A stretch of DNA of 64,000 nt from Yinghuangia seranimata. Lineage in GTDB: Bacteria > Actinomycetota > Actinomycetes > Streptomycetales > Streptomycetaceae. Below, in pieces: positions 28,552 to 39,576 of the stretch. Below the pieces are notes generated by a model that did no database searches, was not told the DNA's origin, and saw nothing but the letters and a program-made list of their open reading frames with translations. The position numbers were made by a program, and so were the translations under genes. Each line of letters opens with the position of its first letter. The first letter of the stretch is position 1. Location of the stretch: contig NZ_JASAOI010000022.1 in assembly GCF_029953285.1 (NCBI RefSeq), positions 124,001-188,000 on the forward strand. Direction: 5' to 3'.

Positions 28552-28616
28552 CCACCAGCGCCGGTACCGGTCGGGAGCGGTCAGGACCCGGCCCCCGCTA
28601 GGGGACAATGAGACCC

Positions 28617-29570
28617 ATGAGTGATCGCTCCACCCCCGCCGGCGCCGCGCGCGTCCCGGCCCACCGCAGCGGCTTCGCGTGTTTCGTCGGCCGCCCCAAC
28701 GCGGGCAAGTCCACCCTGACGAACGCGCTGGTCGGTACCAAGGTCGCGATCACCTCGGGGCGTCCGCAGACCACCAGGCACACGGTGCGCGGCATCGTGC
28801 ACCGCCCCGACGCGCAGCTGGTGCTGGTCGACACCCCCGGTCTGCACAAGCCGCGCACGCTGCTCGGCCAGCGGCTGAACGACCTGGTGCGCACCACGTG
28901 GGCCGAGGTCGACATCATCGGCTTCTGCCTGCCCGCCGACCAGAAGGTCGGCCCCGGCGACCGGTTCATCGCCAAGGAGCTCGCCGAGGTCCGCAAGACC
29001 CCGAAGGTCGCGATCGTCACCAAGACCGACCTCGTGGACAAGAAGACGCTCGCCGAGCAGCTCATCGCCGTCCAGTCCATGGCGAGCGACCTGGGCTTCG
29101 AATGGGCCGAGATCATCCCGGTGTCGGCCGTCGGCGGCAACCAGGTCGGCCTCGTCGCCGACCTGCTGGCCGGACTGCTTCCCGAGGGCCCGCCGCTCTA
29201 CCCGGACGGCGAACTGACCGACGAGCCCGAGCAGATCATGGCCGCCGAGCTGATCCGCGAGGCCGCCCTCGAGGGCGTGCGCGACGAACTGCCGCACTCG
29301 CTCGCCGTGGTCATCGAGGAGATGATTCCGCGCGAGGACCGCCCGGCCGACAAGCCGCTCGTCGACATCCACGCCTACCTGTACGTGGAGCGGCCCAGCC
29401 AGAAGGCGATCGTGATCGGCGCCAAGGGCTCCCGGCTCAAGGAGGTCGGGACGCGCGCCCGCAAGCACATCGAGGCGCTGCTCGGCACGCCGGTCTACCT
29501 GGACCTGCACGTCAAGGTCGCCAAGGACTGGCAGCGGGACCCCAAGCAGCTGCGCCGACTCGGGTTCTGA
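28617..29570 (+). CDS. era: GTPase Era
   Basis: Essential ribosome-assembly GTPase that binds 16S rRNA; 317 aa. G1 is GRPNAGKS (residues 25-32), then DTPGLHKP (G3) and TKTDLVD (G4). The C-terminal KH domain contains VIGAKGSRLKEVGTRARKHI. Two ATGs, 28608 and 28617, are possible; a -10-like GACAAT (28604-28609) lies 7 nt before 28617, favouring a leaderless start there. A large inverted repeat follows the gene. Confidence 0.95.
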   Translation: MSDRSTPAGAARVPAHRSGFACFVGRPNAGKSTLTNALVGTKVAITSGRPQTTRHTVRGIVHRPDAQLVLVDTPGLHKPRTLLGQRLNDLVRTTWAEVDIIGFCLPADQKVGPGDRFIAKELAEVRKTPKVAIVTKTDLVDKKTLAEQLIAVQSMASDLGFEWAEIIPVSAVGGNQVGLVADLLAGLLPEGPPLYPDGELTDEPEQIMAAELIREAALEGVRDELPHSLAVVIEEMIPREDRPADKPLVDIHAYLYVERPSQKAIVIGAKGSRLKEVGTRARKHIEALLGTPVYLDLHVKVAKDWQRDPKQLRRLGF

Positions 29571-29595
29571 CCCGCCGCGGAGCCGGGGGCTCGGG

Positions 29596-29670
29596 GGACG
29601 CGGAGCGGGCATGGAAAGGCGCCGCCCTCTCAAAGGGGAGGTGAAGGCGGCGCCGTGTCTCTCCGCGTCC
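29596..29670 (+). terminator. Large bipartite stem-loop after era
   Basis: Outer arms 29596-29605 and 29661-29670 are perfect 10-bp complements; nested arms 29618-29626 and 29646-29654 are perfect 9-bp complements, with more pairing inside (CCTC with GAGG). It lies just after era and 107 bases before the leuA leader peptide. Terminator is the simplest reading; a regulatory RNA element is an alternative. Confidence 0.6.
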
Positions 29671-29726
29671 ATTCTCACCCCGATGCGTGTAAAGGCCACG
29701 TGAAAGTGAGATGCGCCACGCCTTGA

Positions 29727-31754
<2,028 letters not shown>

Positions 31755-31769
31755 CGCATCGTCGGCGGT

Positions 31770-31814
31770 ACGGCGGCGGCCCCGGGAACTCCCGGGGTCG
31801 CCGCCGTCGCGTTT
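31770..31814 (+). terminator. Strong terminator after leuA
   Basis: A stem of about 17 bp (31770-31786 with 31791-31807, one G-T pair) closed by an AACT loop is followed by GTTTT (31811-31815). This is the best intrinsic terminator in the window. Confidence 0.9.
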
Positions 31815-31865
31815 TCCGGCGGATGTTGCCGAGTTGTTGCCGGAAACTCCGTGCCCCTTCCCACT

Positions 31866-31883
31866 TTAAGTCAACTGTCTTAA
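31866..31883. promoter_or_regulatory. AT-rich inverted repeat upstream of the TauD-type gene
   Basis: TTAAG (31866-31870) and CTTAA (31879-31883) are complementary arms around an 8-nt centre in an otherwise GC-rich gap, 54 bases before the dioxygenase ATG. It may be an operator or overlap the promoter; no matching regulator is nearby. Confidence 0.4.
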
Positions 31884-31936
31884 CCTCCGTGCAGGCGGCG
31901 GCCCCGGGAGGCCGCCGGACATCCTCGGGAGGTCCC

Positions 31937-32845
31937 ATGAGCACCGTCCGCAACCGGCTCGGCGAACGCCGCACCGCGCTCGGCCCGCGCGTCCTGCGCC
32001 GACTGCCCGCGGGCGTCGAGAGCGCCCCGTACGAGCTGTTCGAGCTGCGCCCGTACGGCCCGCTGATCGGCGCCGAGGTGCACGGCGTCGACCTGCGCGA
32101 GCCGGTCGGCCCCGAGCTGTTCGCCGAACTCGACCGCGCGCTCGTCGAATGGAAGGTGCTGTTCTTCCGCGACCAGCCGATCGACTCCGCGCAGCACCGC
32201 GCGTTCGCGCGCCTGTGGGGCGAGCTCGAAGTGCACCCGTTCCTCGCCCAGGGCGACGTCCCCGAGGTCGTGCGGTTCAGCAAGGGCGCCGACTCCGCGG
32301 GCGTCGAGAACGTCTGGCACACCGACGTGACCTGGCGTCAGGAACCGGCCCTCGGGTCGGTGTTGCGCGCGATCGACGTCCCCGAGTACGGCGGCGACAC
32401 GCTGTGGGCGGACATGGCCGCCGCCTACGACAACCTCCCCGCCGACGTCCAGGAGCGCATCGAAGGGCGCACCGCCGTCCACGACTTCGCGTTCACCTTC
32501 GGGCTCGGCATGGACCCCGACGCCTTCGCGAAGATGCGCGAGCAGTACCCGCCCGTCGAGCACCCCGTCGTGCGCACCCACCCCGTGACCGGCCGCAAGA
32601 CGCTGTTCGTCAACGAGTTCTTCACCGACCACATCGTCGGACTGCCCGACGACGAGAGCGAGGAGCTCCTCGCGTTCCTCTTCAAGCAGTCCACCGCGCC
32701 CGAGTACCAGGCGCGCTTCCGGTGGTCGCCGGATTCCGTGGTCGTGTGGGACAACCGCGCCACCGTGCACTACGCGGTGAACGACTACCACCCGCACATC
32801 CGCGTCATGGAGCGCGCCGCGATCCTCGGCGACCGCCCGTACTGA
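31937..32845 (+). CDS. TauD/TfdA-family Fe(II)/2-oxoglutarate dioxygenase
   Basis: Protein of 302 aa. The iron triad is visible: His128 and Asp130 in WHTDVTWR and the distal His278 in ATVHYAVNDY, with Arg289 placed to bind 2-oxoglutarate. N-terminal segments IGAEVHGVDLREPV and KVLFFRDQPI are typical of taurine dioxygenase relatives. The ATG follows GGGAGG; a very long frame running through leuA is spurious. Taurine or another sulfonate is the family's usual substrate, but no sulfonate transporter is adjacent, so specificity is uncertain. Confidence 0.88.
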   Translation: MSTVRNRLGERRTALGPRVLRRLPAGVESAPYELFELRPYGPLIGAEVHGVDLREPVGPELFAELDRALVEWKVLFFRDQPIDSAQHRAFARLWGELEVHPFLAQGDVPEVVRFSKGADSAGVENVWHTDVTWRQEPALGSVLRAIDVPEYGGDTLWADMAAAYDNLPADVQERIEGRTAVHDFAFTFGLGMDPDAFAKMREQYPPVEHPVVRTHPVTGRKTLFVNEFFTDHIVGLPDDESEELLAFLFKQSTAPEYQARFRWSPDSVVVWDNRATVHYAVNDYHPHIRVMERAAILGDRPY

Positions 32846-33018
32846 CCCACGGGAACCATTCGCGCCACCAGGCCCGTTCGGCAAGTGCAGGGCCGCGGAC
32901 GGGAGATGGTTCGTTGCTCTCTGTGCCTAACTGATGACGTGCGGTGAAAACTGTGCGACCATCGAACGTGGGAACGCGTTGACGCGTCGGCGGCCGACGG
33001 GTGCAGGGGAGCCACGCC

Positions 33019-33639
33019 ATGGTGGTCATCGTGGGTGTCCGGACTGTCCGGACCGTGCTGGAGGACGGCGAGTTCTTCTGCCCCGAGTGCGGCGGCGACC
33101 GGCGGTATCAGTACGGCGTGGGGCGGCGCTTCCTGCTCGTGTGCGGGATAGCCGTCCTCCCGGTCTCCCGACCCGCCAGCAGCGTCGAATGCGCCGTCTG
33201 CCGCTTCGGGTTCGACCCCGGCGTGCTCACCGTGCCGACCGGCCGGCGGCTGACCGCCCTGCTGCGCGACGTCACGCGCGCGCTCGCGGTCGGCGCGCTG
33301 GTCGCCGGCGGCGAGTCGTCACCCGCCGCGCGGGCCGCGGCCGTGGCCGCGGTCCGCGACGTGGGGGTGACCGCGTACACCGACGAACTGCTCGGCGCGG
33401 ACCTGTACGCGCACGCCGGCGAGGACGACGGCGTCGAGGCCCTCGACGCCCTCGCGGCACACCTCGCGCCCGGCGGCCGCGCCCGGCTCGTCGCGGTCGC
33501 GGCCCGCGTCGCGCTCGCCGACGGCCCGTACCGGACGCTCGAACTCGACATGCTGCTCGGCGCGGGCGCCCGCCTCGGCCTCACCCGCGCCGAGATAGAC
33601 CGGGTCCTCGACGAGGCCGCGGGGCACATGCCGCTGTGA
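33019..33639 (+). CDS. TerB-like protein with N-terminal zinc ribbon
   Basis: Protein of 206 aa. The N-terminus carries CPECGG and, about 35 residues later, CAVC, enough for a zinc ribbon. The remainder is helical and Ala-rich with LAVGALVAGG, VAARVALADGPYRTLELDMLLGAGARLG and TRAEIDRVLDEA, like the TerB/DjlA acidic helical fold (ADGxxxxxE). ATG 33019 has AGGGGAG at 7 nt; a GTG at 33001 is less likely. No other tellurite genes are present. It is followed by recO. Confidence 0.75.
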   Translation: MVVIVGVRTVRTVLEDGEFFCPECGGDRRYQYGVGRRFLLVCGIAVLPVSRPASSVECAVCRFGFDPGVLTVPTGRRLTALLRDVTRALAVGALVAGGESSPAARAAAVAAVRDVGVTAYTDELLGADLYAHAGEDDGVEALDALAAHLAPGGRARLVAVAARVALADGPYRTLELDMLLGAGARLGLTRAEIDRVLDEAAGHMPL

Positions 33640-33642
33640 GAA

Positions 33643-33679
33643 CCGCCCCCGCGCGCCGACGGGACCGTCGGTGGCGGGG
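33643..33679 (+). terminator. Hairpin between the TerB-like gene and recO
   Basis: Inner CCGAC/GTCGG (33656-33660 with 33667-33671) and outer CCGCC/GGCGG (33643-33647 with 33673-33677) arms lie between the two genes, close to the recO start. A weak or attenuating terminator. Confidence 0.4.
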
Positions 33680-33693
33680 TCAATAATGGAGGC

Positions 33694-34446
33694 ATGAGCC
33701 TCTACCGCGACGAGGGTGTCGTGCTGCGCACCCAGAAGCTCGGCGAGGCCGACCGCATCATCACGCTGCTCACCCGCCAGCACGGGCGGATAAGGGCGGT
33801 CGCCCGCGGAGTGCGCCGCACCAAGTCCAAGTTCGGCGCCCGCGTCGAGCCGTTCGGTCACGTCGACGTGCAGTTCTTCGTCAAGGGCTCGGACTTCCCC
33901 GGCCGCGGCCTGCCCGCGATCACCCAGGTCGAGACGCTGGCGGCGTTCGGCGCCCCGCTGGTCAGCGACTACGCGGCGTACACCGCGGGCACCGCGATGC
34001 TCGAGACCGCCGAACGCCTCACCGACCACGAGGGCGAACCCGCGCTCCAGCAGTACCTGCTGCTCATCGGCGCGCTGCGTACCCTCGCCGCGCGCGCCCA
34101 CGAACCCGCGCTGGTGCTGGACGCCTTCCTGCTGCGCTCGCTCGCGGTGGCCGGATACGCGCCCAGCTTCGGCGACTGCGCACGCTGCGGCCTCGACGGT
34201 CCGCACCGGTTCTTCTCCGTCCCCGGCGGTGGAGCGGTATGCGGCGACTGCCGTCCGGCCGGATCCGTCGTACCCTCTCCGGAGACACTCGACCTGCTCG
34301 GAGCGCTGTTGACCGGCGACTGGGCGGGCGCCGACGCCAGCGAGACGCGGTATCGGCGGGAGGGGAGCGGCCTGGTGGCCGCGTATCTGCAATGGCATCT
34401 GGAGCGGGGCATCCGCTCGCTGAGACTGGTGGAGCGATCATCGTGA
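33694..34446 (+). CDS. recO: DNA repair protein RecO
   Basis: Recombination mediator in the RecFOR pathway, 250 aa. The N-terminal OB fold starts [27 protein letters not shown]; a zinc-binding region is present as CARCGLDG and CGDCRPAG. The ATG overlaps a GGAGG ribosome site region (AATGGAGGC). Its stop overlaps the GTG of uppS (GTGA), so the two are translationally coupled, as in Streptomyces. Confidence 0.95.
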   Translation: MSLYRDEGVVLRTQKLGEADRIITLLTRQHGRIRAVARGVRRTKSKFGARVEPFGHVDVQFFVKGSDFPGRGLPAITQVETLAAFGAPLVSDYAAYTAGTAMLETAERLTDHEGEPALQQYLLLIGALRTLAARAHEPALVLDAFLLRSLAVAGYAPSFGDCARCGLDGPHRFFSVPGGGAVCGDCRPAGSVVPSPETLDLLGALLTGDWAGADASETRYRREGSGLVAAYLQWHLERGIRSLRLVERSS

Positions 34447-35333
34447 GTCAGGCACGCGGCCGTCGGGGAGTGCTCTCCTTCCTCATGGGCGGGTCGCGCC
34501 GACCCGCCCAGGCGACGGCGGCGCGGCAGCCGCACGAGTACCGCGACCCCAAGCCGCACGCGGGCGGCGTCCAGGCCCCGGCGTTCCCGAAGGACGCCGT
34601 GCCCAAGCACGTCGCGCTGGTCATGGACGGCAACGGGCGTTGGGCCAAGGAGCGCGGACTGGCGCGCACCGACGGGCACACCGCGGGCGAGTCGTCGCTG
34701 TTCGACGTCGTCGAGGGCGCCGCCCAGATCGGCGTCCAGTACGTGTCGGCGTACGCGTTCTCCACCGAGAACTGGAAGCGCTCGCCCGAGGAGATCCGCT
34801 TCCTCATGGGCTTCAACATCGAGACGATCCACCGGCGTATCGACGAGATGGACGAGCTCGGCGTGCGCATCCGCTGGTGCGGCCGACGGCCCCGGCTGTG
34901 GAAGAGCGTCATCCGCGAGCTGGAGATCGCCGAGGAGCGCACCAAGAACAACACGCGCCTCACCCTCGCCATGTGCATCAACTACGGCGGCCGCGCGGAG
35001 ATCGTGGACGCCGCCACAGCGCTGGCCGAGGCCGTGCGGGAAGGCCGCGTCGACCCGAAGGACATCGACGAGGAGCTGTTCGCGAGCTACCTCGACGAAC
35101 CGGACATGCCGGACGTCGACCTGTTCATCCGCTCGTCCGGCGAGCAGCGCACGTCGAACTTCCTGCTGTGGCAGTCCGCGTACGCCGAGATGGTCTTCGA
35201 CGACGTGCTGTGGCCCGACTTCGACCGCACGCACCTGTTCAAGGCCGTCGAGAGCTACGTCTCCCGCGACCGGCGCTACGGCGGCGCGCTGCCGAACGTC
35301 GTGTCGGCCGCCCCGCGGCCCGAGACGCCCTGA
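34443..35333 (+). CDS. uppS: Isoprenyl transferase (undecaprenyl diphosphate synthase family)
   Basis: cis-Prenyltransferase that makes the polyprenyl diphosphate lipid carrier for cell-wall synthesis; 296 aa. The catalytic [18 protein letters not shown], the [15 protein letters not shown] segment and the C-terminal [24 protein letters not shown] are all present. GTG 34443 overlaps the recO stop and follows GGAGC. The first ~55 residues are a basic extension typical of actinobacteria. Confidence 0.95.
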   Translation: MSQARGRRGVLSFLMGGSRRPAQATAARQPHEYRDPKPHAGGVQAPAFPKDAVPKHVALVMDGNGRWAKERGLARTDGHTAGESSLFDVVEGAAQIGVQYVSAYAFSTENWKRSPEEIRFLMGFNIETIHRRIDEMDELGVRIRWCGRRPRLWKSVIRELEIAEERTKNNTRLTLAMCINYGGRAEIVDAATALAEAVREGRVDPKDIDEELFASYLDEPDMPDVDLFIRSSGEQRTSNFLLWQSAYAEMVFDDVLWPDFDRTHLFKAVESYVSRDRRYGGALPNVVSAAPRPETP

Positions 35334-35364
35334 TCACAGGCGGTGCCCCGGTCCACAAGGTCCG

Positions 35365-35395
35365 GCAAAACCGCTGCAAAACGCTCGTACGAGCG
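35365..35395. promoter_or_regulatory. Tandem GCAAAAC repeat plus palindrome before the permease gene
   Basis: GCAAAACCGCT (35365-35375) is followed directly by GCAAAACGCT (35376-35385), overlapping the 14-bp perfect palindrome CGCTCGTACGAGCG (35382-35395). Located 38 bases before the permease ATG; candidate operator. It does not match the Zur boxes seen at znuA. Confidence 0.4.
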
Positions 35396-35433
35396 GCCGG
35401 ATGTGCCGATGGCACGGCGATCCGGATGCCAGC

Positions 35434-36501
35434 ATGAACGGCATGTCCGAGCAGACCATGCCGGTACGCGGCACCCCCGCAAGCCCACCCGCCGAGGTGA
35501 CCCGCCCTCGACGAGGCGCGTCACCCCGCGCCTCGGGAGGCGGTGCCCGATGGCGGCCCGGGCAGCTCGAGCTGTTCGTCGTGGGGCTGCTGCTCCTGAT
35601 CGTCGGCCAGTCCTGGATCGCCGGTCAGCTGGACGCGCCCGCGGTTCAGGCGTGGAGCACGGTGTTCGTCGCGATCTCCGTGCAGGCGCTGCCGTTCCTG
35701 GTCCTCGGCACGGTGATCTCTGCGGCCATCACGGCGTTCGTCCCGGCGTCGCTGTTCAGCAAGGTGCTGCCGCGCAACCCGGCTCTCGCCGTGCCGATCG
35801 CGGGCGCGGCCGGCGCCGTGCTGCCCGGCTGCGAGTGCGCGTCCGTGCCGGTCGCCGGCGGCCTCATGGCGCGCGGCGTGGCACCCGCGGCAGCGCTCGC
35901 GTTCCTGCTCAGCGCGCCCGCGATCAACCCGATCGTGCTGACCGCCACCGCGGTGGCCTTCCCCGGGCGGCCCGAGATGGTGCTCGCCCGCTTCGCGGCG
36001 TCGCTCGCCACCTCGGTGCTCATGGGATGGCTGTGGGTGCGGTTCGGCAAGGCCGAGTGGCTGCGCATCCCGCGGCGCTTCACCGAGGCCGGCTCGGGGT
36101 CGCGGTGGGAGGACTTCCGGACCGGCATGCAGCACGACTTCCTGCACGCCGGCGGCTTCCTGGTCATCGGCGCCATAACGGCCGCGACGCTCAACGTCAC
36201 GGTGCCGAAGGACATCATCAACGCGGTGTCCGGGCACTGGTGGTTCTCGATCCTCGCGCTGGCCTTCCTCGCGGTGATCCTCGCGGTCTGCTCGGAGGCC
36301 GACGCGTTCGTCGCGGCCAGCCTGTCCGGCTTCTCGCCGACCGCCAAGCTCGCCTTCATGGTGGTCGGCCCGATGGTGGACGTGAAGCTCATCGCGCTCC
36401 AGTCGGGCACGTTCGGCAAGGGCTTCGCGGCCCGGTTCTCGTCGGCCACGTTCGTCACCGCCGTGGTGACGAGCATCGCGGTGGGGTGGTGGCTGCTGTG
36501 A
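35434..36501 (+). CDS. YraQ/DUF318-type permease
   Basis: Membrane protein of about 355 aa with some eight spans. The conserved motif GAVLPGCECASVPVAGGLM lies near residue 125, and a second, CSEADAFVAASL, near residue 290; paired Cys/Glu motifs suggest metal or metalloid handling. The exact start is uncertain: ATGs at 35401, 35434, 35443 and 35458 are in frame. It overlaps the next gene by GTGA. Two-gene modules with a TIGR03943 partner are common, and the adjoining Zur/Znu genes suggest a link to zinc, but transport is not proven. Confidence 0.85.
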   Translation: MNGMSEQTMPVRGTPASPPAEVTRPRRGASPRASGGGARWRPGQLELFVVGLLLLIVGQSWIAGQLDAPAVQAWSTVFVAISVQALPFLVLGTVISAAITAFVPASLFSKVLPRNPALAVPIAGAAGAVLPGCECASVPVAGGLMARGVAPAAALAFLLSAPAINPIVLTATAVAFPGRPEMVLARFAASLATSVLMGWLWVRFGKAEWLRIPRRFTEAGSGSRWEDFRTGMQHDFLHAGGFLVIGAITAATLNVTVPKDIINAVSGHWWFSILALAFLAVILAVCSEADAFVAASLSGFSPTAKLAFMVVGPMVDVKLIALQSGTFGKGFAARFSSATFVTAVVTSIAVGWWLL

Positions 36502-37352
36502 AGCGCGACGTCCAGTCGGTGGTCCTGGTCCTGATCGGCGCGGCGCTGCTGCGGATCTCCTTCGGCGCCGAGATCTACCTGCGGTACGTGAAGGCCGGGC
36601 TGCGGCCCGCGTTGATAGCGGCCGGAGCGGCCGTGCTGCTGCTCGGGTTCGCGGGCGTCGTGCGCGACGGCATCCTGCGCAAGCACGAGGCGGCCGGCCA
36701 CGACGACCACGAGCACGACCACGGGCACGACCACGAGCACGACCACGAGCACGCTCACGCTCACGCGGAGGGGCACGAGGACGGCCACGGGAGCGACGAC
36801 GCACACGAGGCCGCCCCGGACGACCGCGCGTCCGACCACGGCCACGACCACAGCAAGGGCCCGCGCATCGCCTGGCTGCTGTGCCTGCCGGTGTTCGCGC
36901 TGTTCCTGATCGCGCCGCCCGCGCTCGGCTCCTACACCGCGGCGCGCTCCGACAACACGGTCGCCAAGCCCGCGGCCAAGACCGTCGACGCCGGGTTCCC
37001 CGCCCTGCCGCCGGGCGACCCGTTGGACATGACGCTCGGCGACTTCGGCGTGCGCGCGGTGTGGGACACCGCCGACACGCTCAAGGGCCGCAACGTGCGG
37101 ATGATCGGCTTCGTCACCCCGGGCAAGAACGGCACCTGGTACGTCACCCGGCTGGTGATCAGCTGCTGCGCCGCCGACGCGGTCGCCCGCAAGGTCGAGG
37201 TCCGCGACGCCCCGGCGCCGCCCGCCGACACCTGGGTGCAGGTCACGGGCACGTGGTTCAAGAACGGCGAGACCGGCTCGGAGACCGCGACCCCGGCCAT
37301 GACCGCGACCGGCGTCGAGAAGGTGGCGACCCCGAAGGACCCGTACGAGTAG
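36498..37352 (+). CDS. TIGR03943-family membrane protein with His-rich loop
   Basis: Protein of 284 aa beginning at a GTG that overlaps the permease stop. Two N-terminal spans are followed by a cytoplasmic or external loop (residues ~65-120) extremely rich in His, Asp and Glu, with alternating HDHEHDH-like runs suited to bind zinc or other divalent ions. A third span (IAWLLCLPVFALFLIAPPAL) leads to a soluble C-terminal domain with SCCAADAVARKVEV, a CC pair typical of the family. It likely works with the DUF318 permease; the adjacent Zur/Znu genes support a metal role. Confidence 0.87.
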   Translation: MKRDVQSVVLVLIGAALLRISFGAEIYLRYVKAGLRPALIAAGAAVLLLGFAGVVRDGILRKHEAAGHDDHEHDHGHDHEHDHEHAHAHAEGHEDGHGSDDAHEAAPDDRASDHGHDHSKGPRIAWLLCLPVFALFLIAPPALGSYTAARSDNTVAKPAAKTVDAGFPALPPGDPLDMTLGDFGVRAVWDTADTLKGRNVRMIGFVTPGKNGTWYVTRLVISCCAADAVARKVEVRDAPAPPADTWVQVTGTWFKNGETGSETATPAMTATGVEKVATPKDPYE

Positions 37353-37382
37353 GCCGCCGACCCGCTCGGGGCGCGGGCGTGC

Positions 37383-37799
37383 TCAGCCCCGGGCGGCCAG
37401 CGTGCAGGGCCCGCACGTGCCGAAGATCTCCAGCTCGTGCGACACGTCGGTGAAGCCGTGCTCGGCGGCGACCCGGCCCGCCCAGCGCTCGACGGCCGGG
37501 CCCTCGACCTCCACGGTGCGGCCGCACACCCGGCACACCAGGTGGTGGTGGTGCCCCTGGCTGCAGCGCCGGTACACCGCCTCGCCGTCCTGCGTGCGCA
37601 GCACGTCGACCTCGCCCGCGTCGGCGAGCGACTGCAGGGTCCGGTAGACCGTGGTCAGCCCGACGGACTCACCGCGCTGCTTGAGCAGGTCGTGCAGGTC
37701 CTGCGCGCTGCGGAAGTCCTCGACCTCGTCGAGGAGGCTGGACACCGCGGTGCGCTGCCGGGTCGATCTGCCTCGGGCCGGGCTGTTCGCGGTGGTCAC
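37383..37799 (-). CDS. zur: Fur-family zinc uptake regulator Zur
   Basis: Metal-sensing repressor of 138 aa. The winged helix contains FRSAQDLHDLL and VGLTTVYRTLQSLADAGEVDVL; the metal sites appear in HHHHLVCRVCGRT and FGTCGPCTLAA (two CxxC pairs for structural zinc). GTG 37799 overlaps the znuB stop (GTGA), so it is the last gene of a znuA-znuC-znuB-zur operon. It should bind the two boxes before znuA when zinc is plentiful and so control its own operon. Confidence 0.93.
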   Translation of the reverse strand: MTTANSPARGRSTRQRTAVSSLLDEVEDFRSAQDLHDLLKQRGESVGLTTVYRTLQSLADAGEVDVLRTQDGEAVYRRCSQGHHHHLVCRVCGRTVEVEGPAVERWAGRVAAEHGFTDVSHELEIFGTCGPCTLAARG

Positions 37800-38755
37800 C
37801 GGGGCTCCTCCTCGACGGCGGTGGGGGCGGGGCTCGTCCCCGACATTGTGCCGGAAGAGCCGGTCGAGGCGTCACGGCGCTGCGCCCCGACCGTGGCGGC
37901 GACGTCCACGTCGACCTCGGCCGACGAAACCGCCGCTGCCCGCCGTGCCGCGCGGCGCAGGTTCAGCGGCGCGGTGAGCAGTCCGACGAGGACGAACAGG
38001 GCGATCGCGATCAGCACGATGGTCGCCCCGGGCGGCGCGTCGACGTAGTAGGTCAGCGTCGTGCCGCTCACCGACACCGCGACGCCGACGGCGATCGCCG
38101 TGGCCATGGTGACCGCGAACGTGCGGGTGAGCTGCTGCGCGATCGCGACGGGCACGACCATCAGCGCGCTGACCAGCAACAGGCCGACGACGCGCATGGC
38201 GACCGTGACGGTGACCGCGGCGGTCACCGCGATCAGCAGGTTGAGGGCCCGGACCGGGAGGCCCGTCACGCGCGCGAACTCCTCGTCCTGGCACACCGTG
38301 AACAGCGGGCGGCGCAGGCCGATGGTCACCGCGAGGACCGCTATCGCGAGGATCACGATGACCTGGATGTCCTCGGGGGCGACGGAGGTCAACTGGCCGA
38401 ACAGATAGGCGTCGAGGTTGCTGTTGCCCTCCGACTGGCTGGCCAGCATGACGCCGCCCGCGATGCCGCCGTAGAACATCACCGACAGCGCGAGGTCGCC
38501 GCTCACCTTGCTGTGCTCGCGGACCAGCTCGATGACCACCGCGCCGGCCGCCGCGGTGAGCACCGCGAGCAGCACGGGGGAGCGGTCGAGCAGCAGGCCG
38601 AGGCCTACGCCGGTGAGCGCGATGTGGCCGATGCCGTCGCCCATGAACGCCTGACGGCGCTGCACGAGGTAGACGCCCACGGCGGGCGCGGTCATGCCGA
38701 CCAGCAGGGCGGCGAGCAGCGCGCGCTGCATGAAGTCGTACTGGAGCAGGCTCAT
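37796..38755 (-). CDS. znuB: Zinc ABC transporter permease ZnuB
   Basis: Membrane subunit of the high-affinity zinc importer, 319 aa with about eight to nine spans. It has the family segment RRQAFMGDGIGHIALTGVGLG near the N-terminus and VVGLLLVSALMVVPVAIAQQL. The last ~50 residues are a hydrophilic tail. The ATG at 38755 overlaps the znuC stop (ATGA). Confidence 0.93.
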   Translation of the reverse strand: MSLLQYDFMQRALLAALLVGMTAPAVGVYLVQRRQAFMGDGIGHIALTGVGLGLLLDRSPVLLAVLTAAAGAVVIELVREHSKVSGDLALSVMFYGGIAGGVMLASQSEGNSNLDAYLFGQLTSVAPEDIQVIVILAIAVLAVTIGLRRPLFTVCQDEEFARVTGLPVRALNLLIAVTAAVTVTVAMRVVGLLLVSALMVVPVAIAQQLTRTFAVTMATAIAVGVAVSVSGTTLTYYVDAPPGATIVLIAIALFVLVGLLTAPLNLRRAARRAAAVSSAEVDVDVAATVGAQRRDASTGSSGTMSGTSPAPTAVEEEPR

Positions 38756-39576
38756 GTCAGCAGTCCCGGGGTGGCGTGCGCGTGGTCGTCGGCGTGCGGG
38801 TGGACGTGGTCGTGGCCGGGCAGCGCGTGCTGGCCGAGCGCCTCGGGCGGGACGCCGTCGTGGCACACACAGCCGTCGCGCAGCACCACGGCGCGGTCGA
38901 TGAGCGGTTCGAGCGGCCCGAGTTCGTGCAGGACGAGCAGCACGGCGCGGCCCTCCTGCTTCTGCCTGCGCAGCGTCTCGGCGAGCACCTCCTGGCTGGC
39001 CAGGTCGACGCCCGCCATCGGCTCGTCCATGATCAGCAGGTCGGGGCGGCGGGCCAGCGCGCGGGCGATCAGGACGCGCTGCTGCTGGCCGCCGGACAGG
39101 TGCGCGATGCCGTCGCCGGCGCGGTCGAGCATGCCGACGGCGGCCAGCGCCTCGTCGACGGCCGTGCGGTCGGCGCGGCCGAGGCGGAACATGCGGCGGC
39201 GGTCGAGCCGGCCGGACGCGACGACCTCGCGCACGCTCGCGGGAACGCCGGCCGCGGCGGTGGTGCGCTGCGGGACGTAGCCGATCCGCGCCCAGTCCTT
39301 GAAGCGGCCGTGCGGTGTGCCGAACAGCTCGATGCGGCCGCCGGTCAGCGGGACGAGGCCGACGAGCGTGCGGACCGCGGTGGACTTGCCGGAGCCGTTC
39401 GCGCCGAGCAGCGCGACGACCTCGCCGGGGAACACCTTCAGGTCGACGCCGCGCAGCACCGGGCGGCCGCCGAGCTCGGCGGTGCCGCCGGTCATCCGGA
39501 CGACGGGGGCGGCGTCGACCTGTGCGGTCGGCGCGCTGGTTCGAGCTATGGCGGTGTCGGGGCGGGTCACGCGCAT
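38752..39576 (-). CDS. znuC: Zinc ABC transporter ATPase ZnuC
   Basis: ATPase of 274 aa. Walker A GANGSGKS, Q-loop YVPQR, signature LSGGQQQRVLIARAL, Walker B LLIMDEP and H-loop VLHELG are all intact. The C-terminal end is His/Asp-rich (HDHVHPHADDHAH), which may bind zinc. ATG 39576 is chosen because GGAAGG sits 7 nt upstream; it overlaps znuA by 10 bp. GTG 39570 would give a GTGA overlap but with poor spacing. Confidence 0.93.
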   Translation of the reverse strand: MRVTRPDTAIARTSAPTAQVDAAPVVRMTGGTAELGGRPVLRGVDLKVFPGEVVALLGANGSGKSTAVRTLVGLVPLTGGRIELFGTPHGRFKDWARIGYVPQRTTAAAGVPASVREVVASGRLDRRRMFRLGRADRTAVDEALAAVGMLDRAGDGIAHLSGGQQQRVLIARALARRPDLLIMDEPMAGVDLASQEVLAETLRRQKQEGRAVLLVLHELGPLEPLIDRAVVLRDGCVCHDGVPPEALGQHALPGHDHVHPHADDHAHATPGLLT

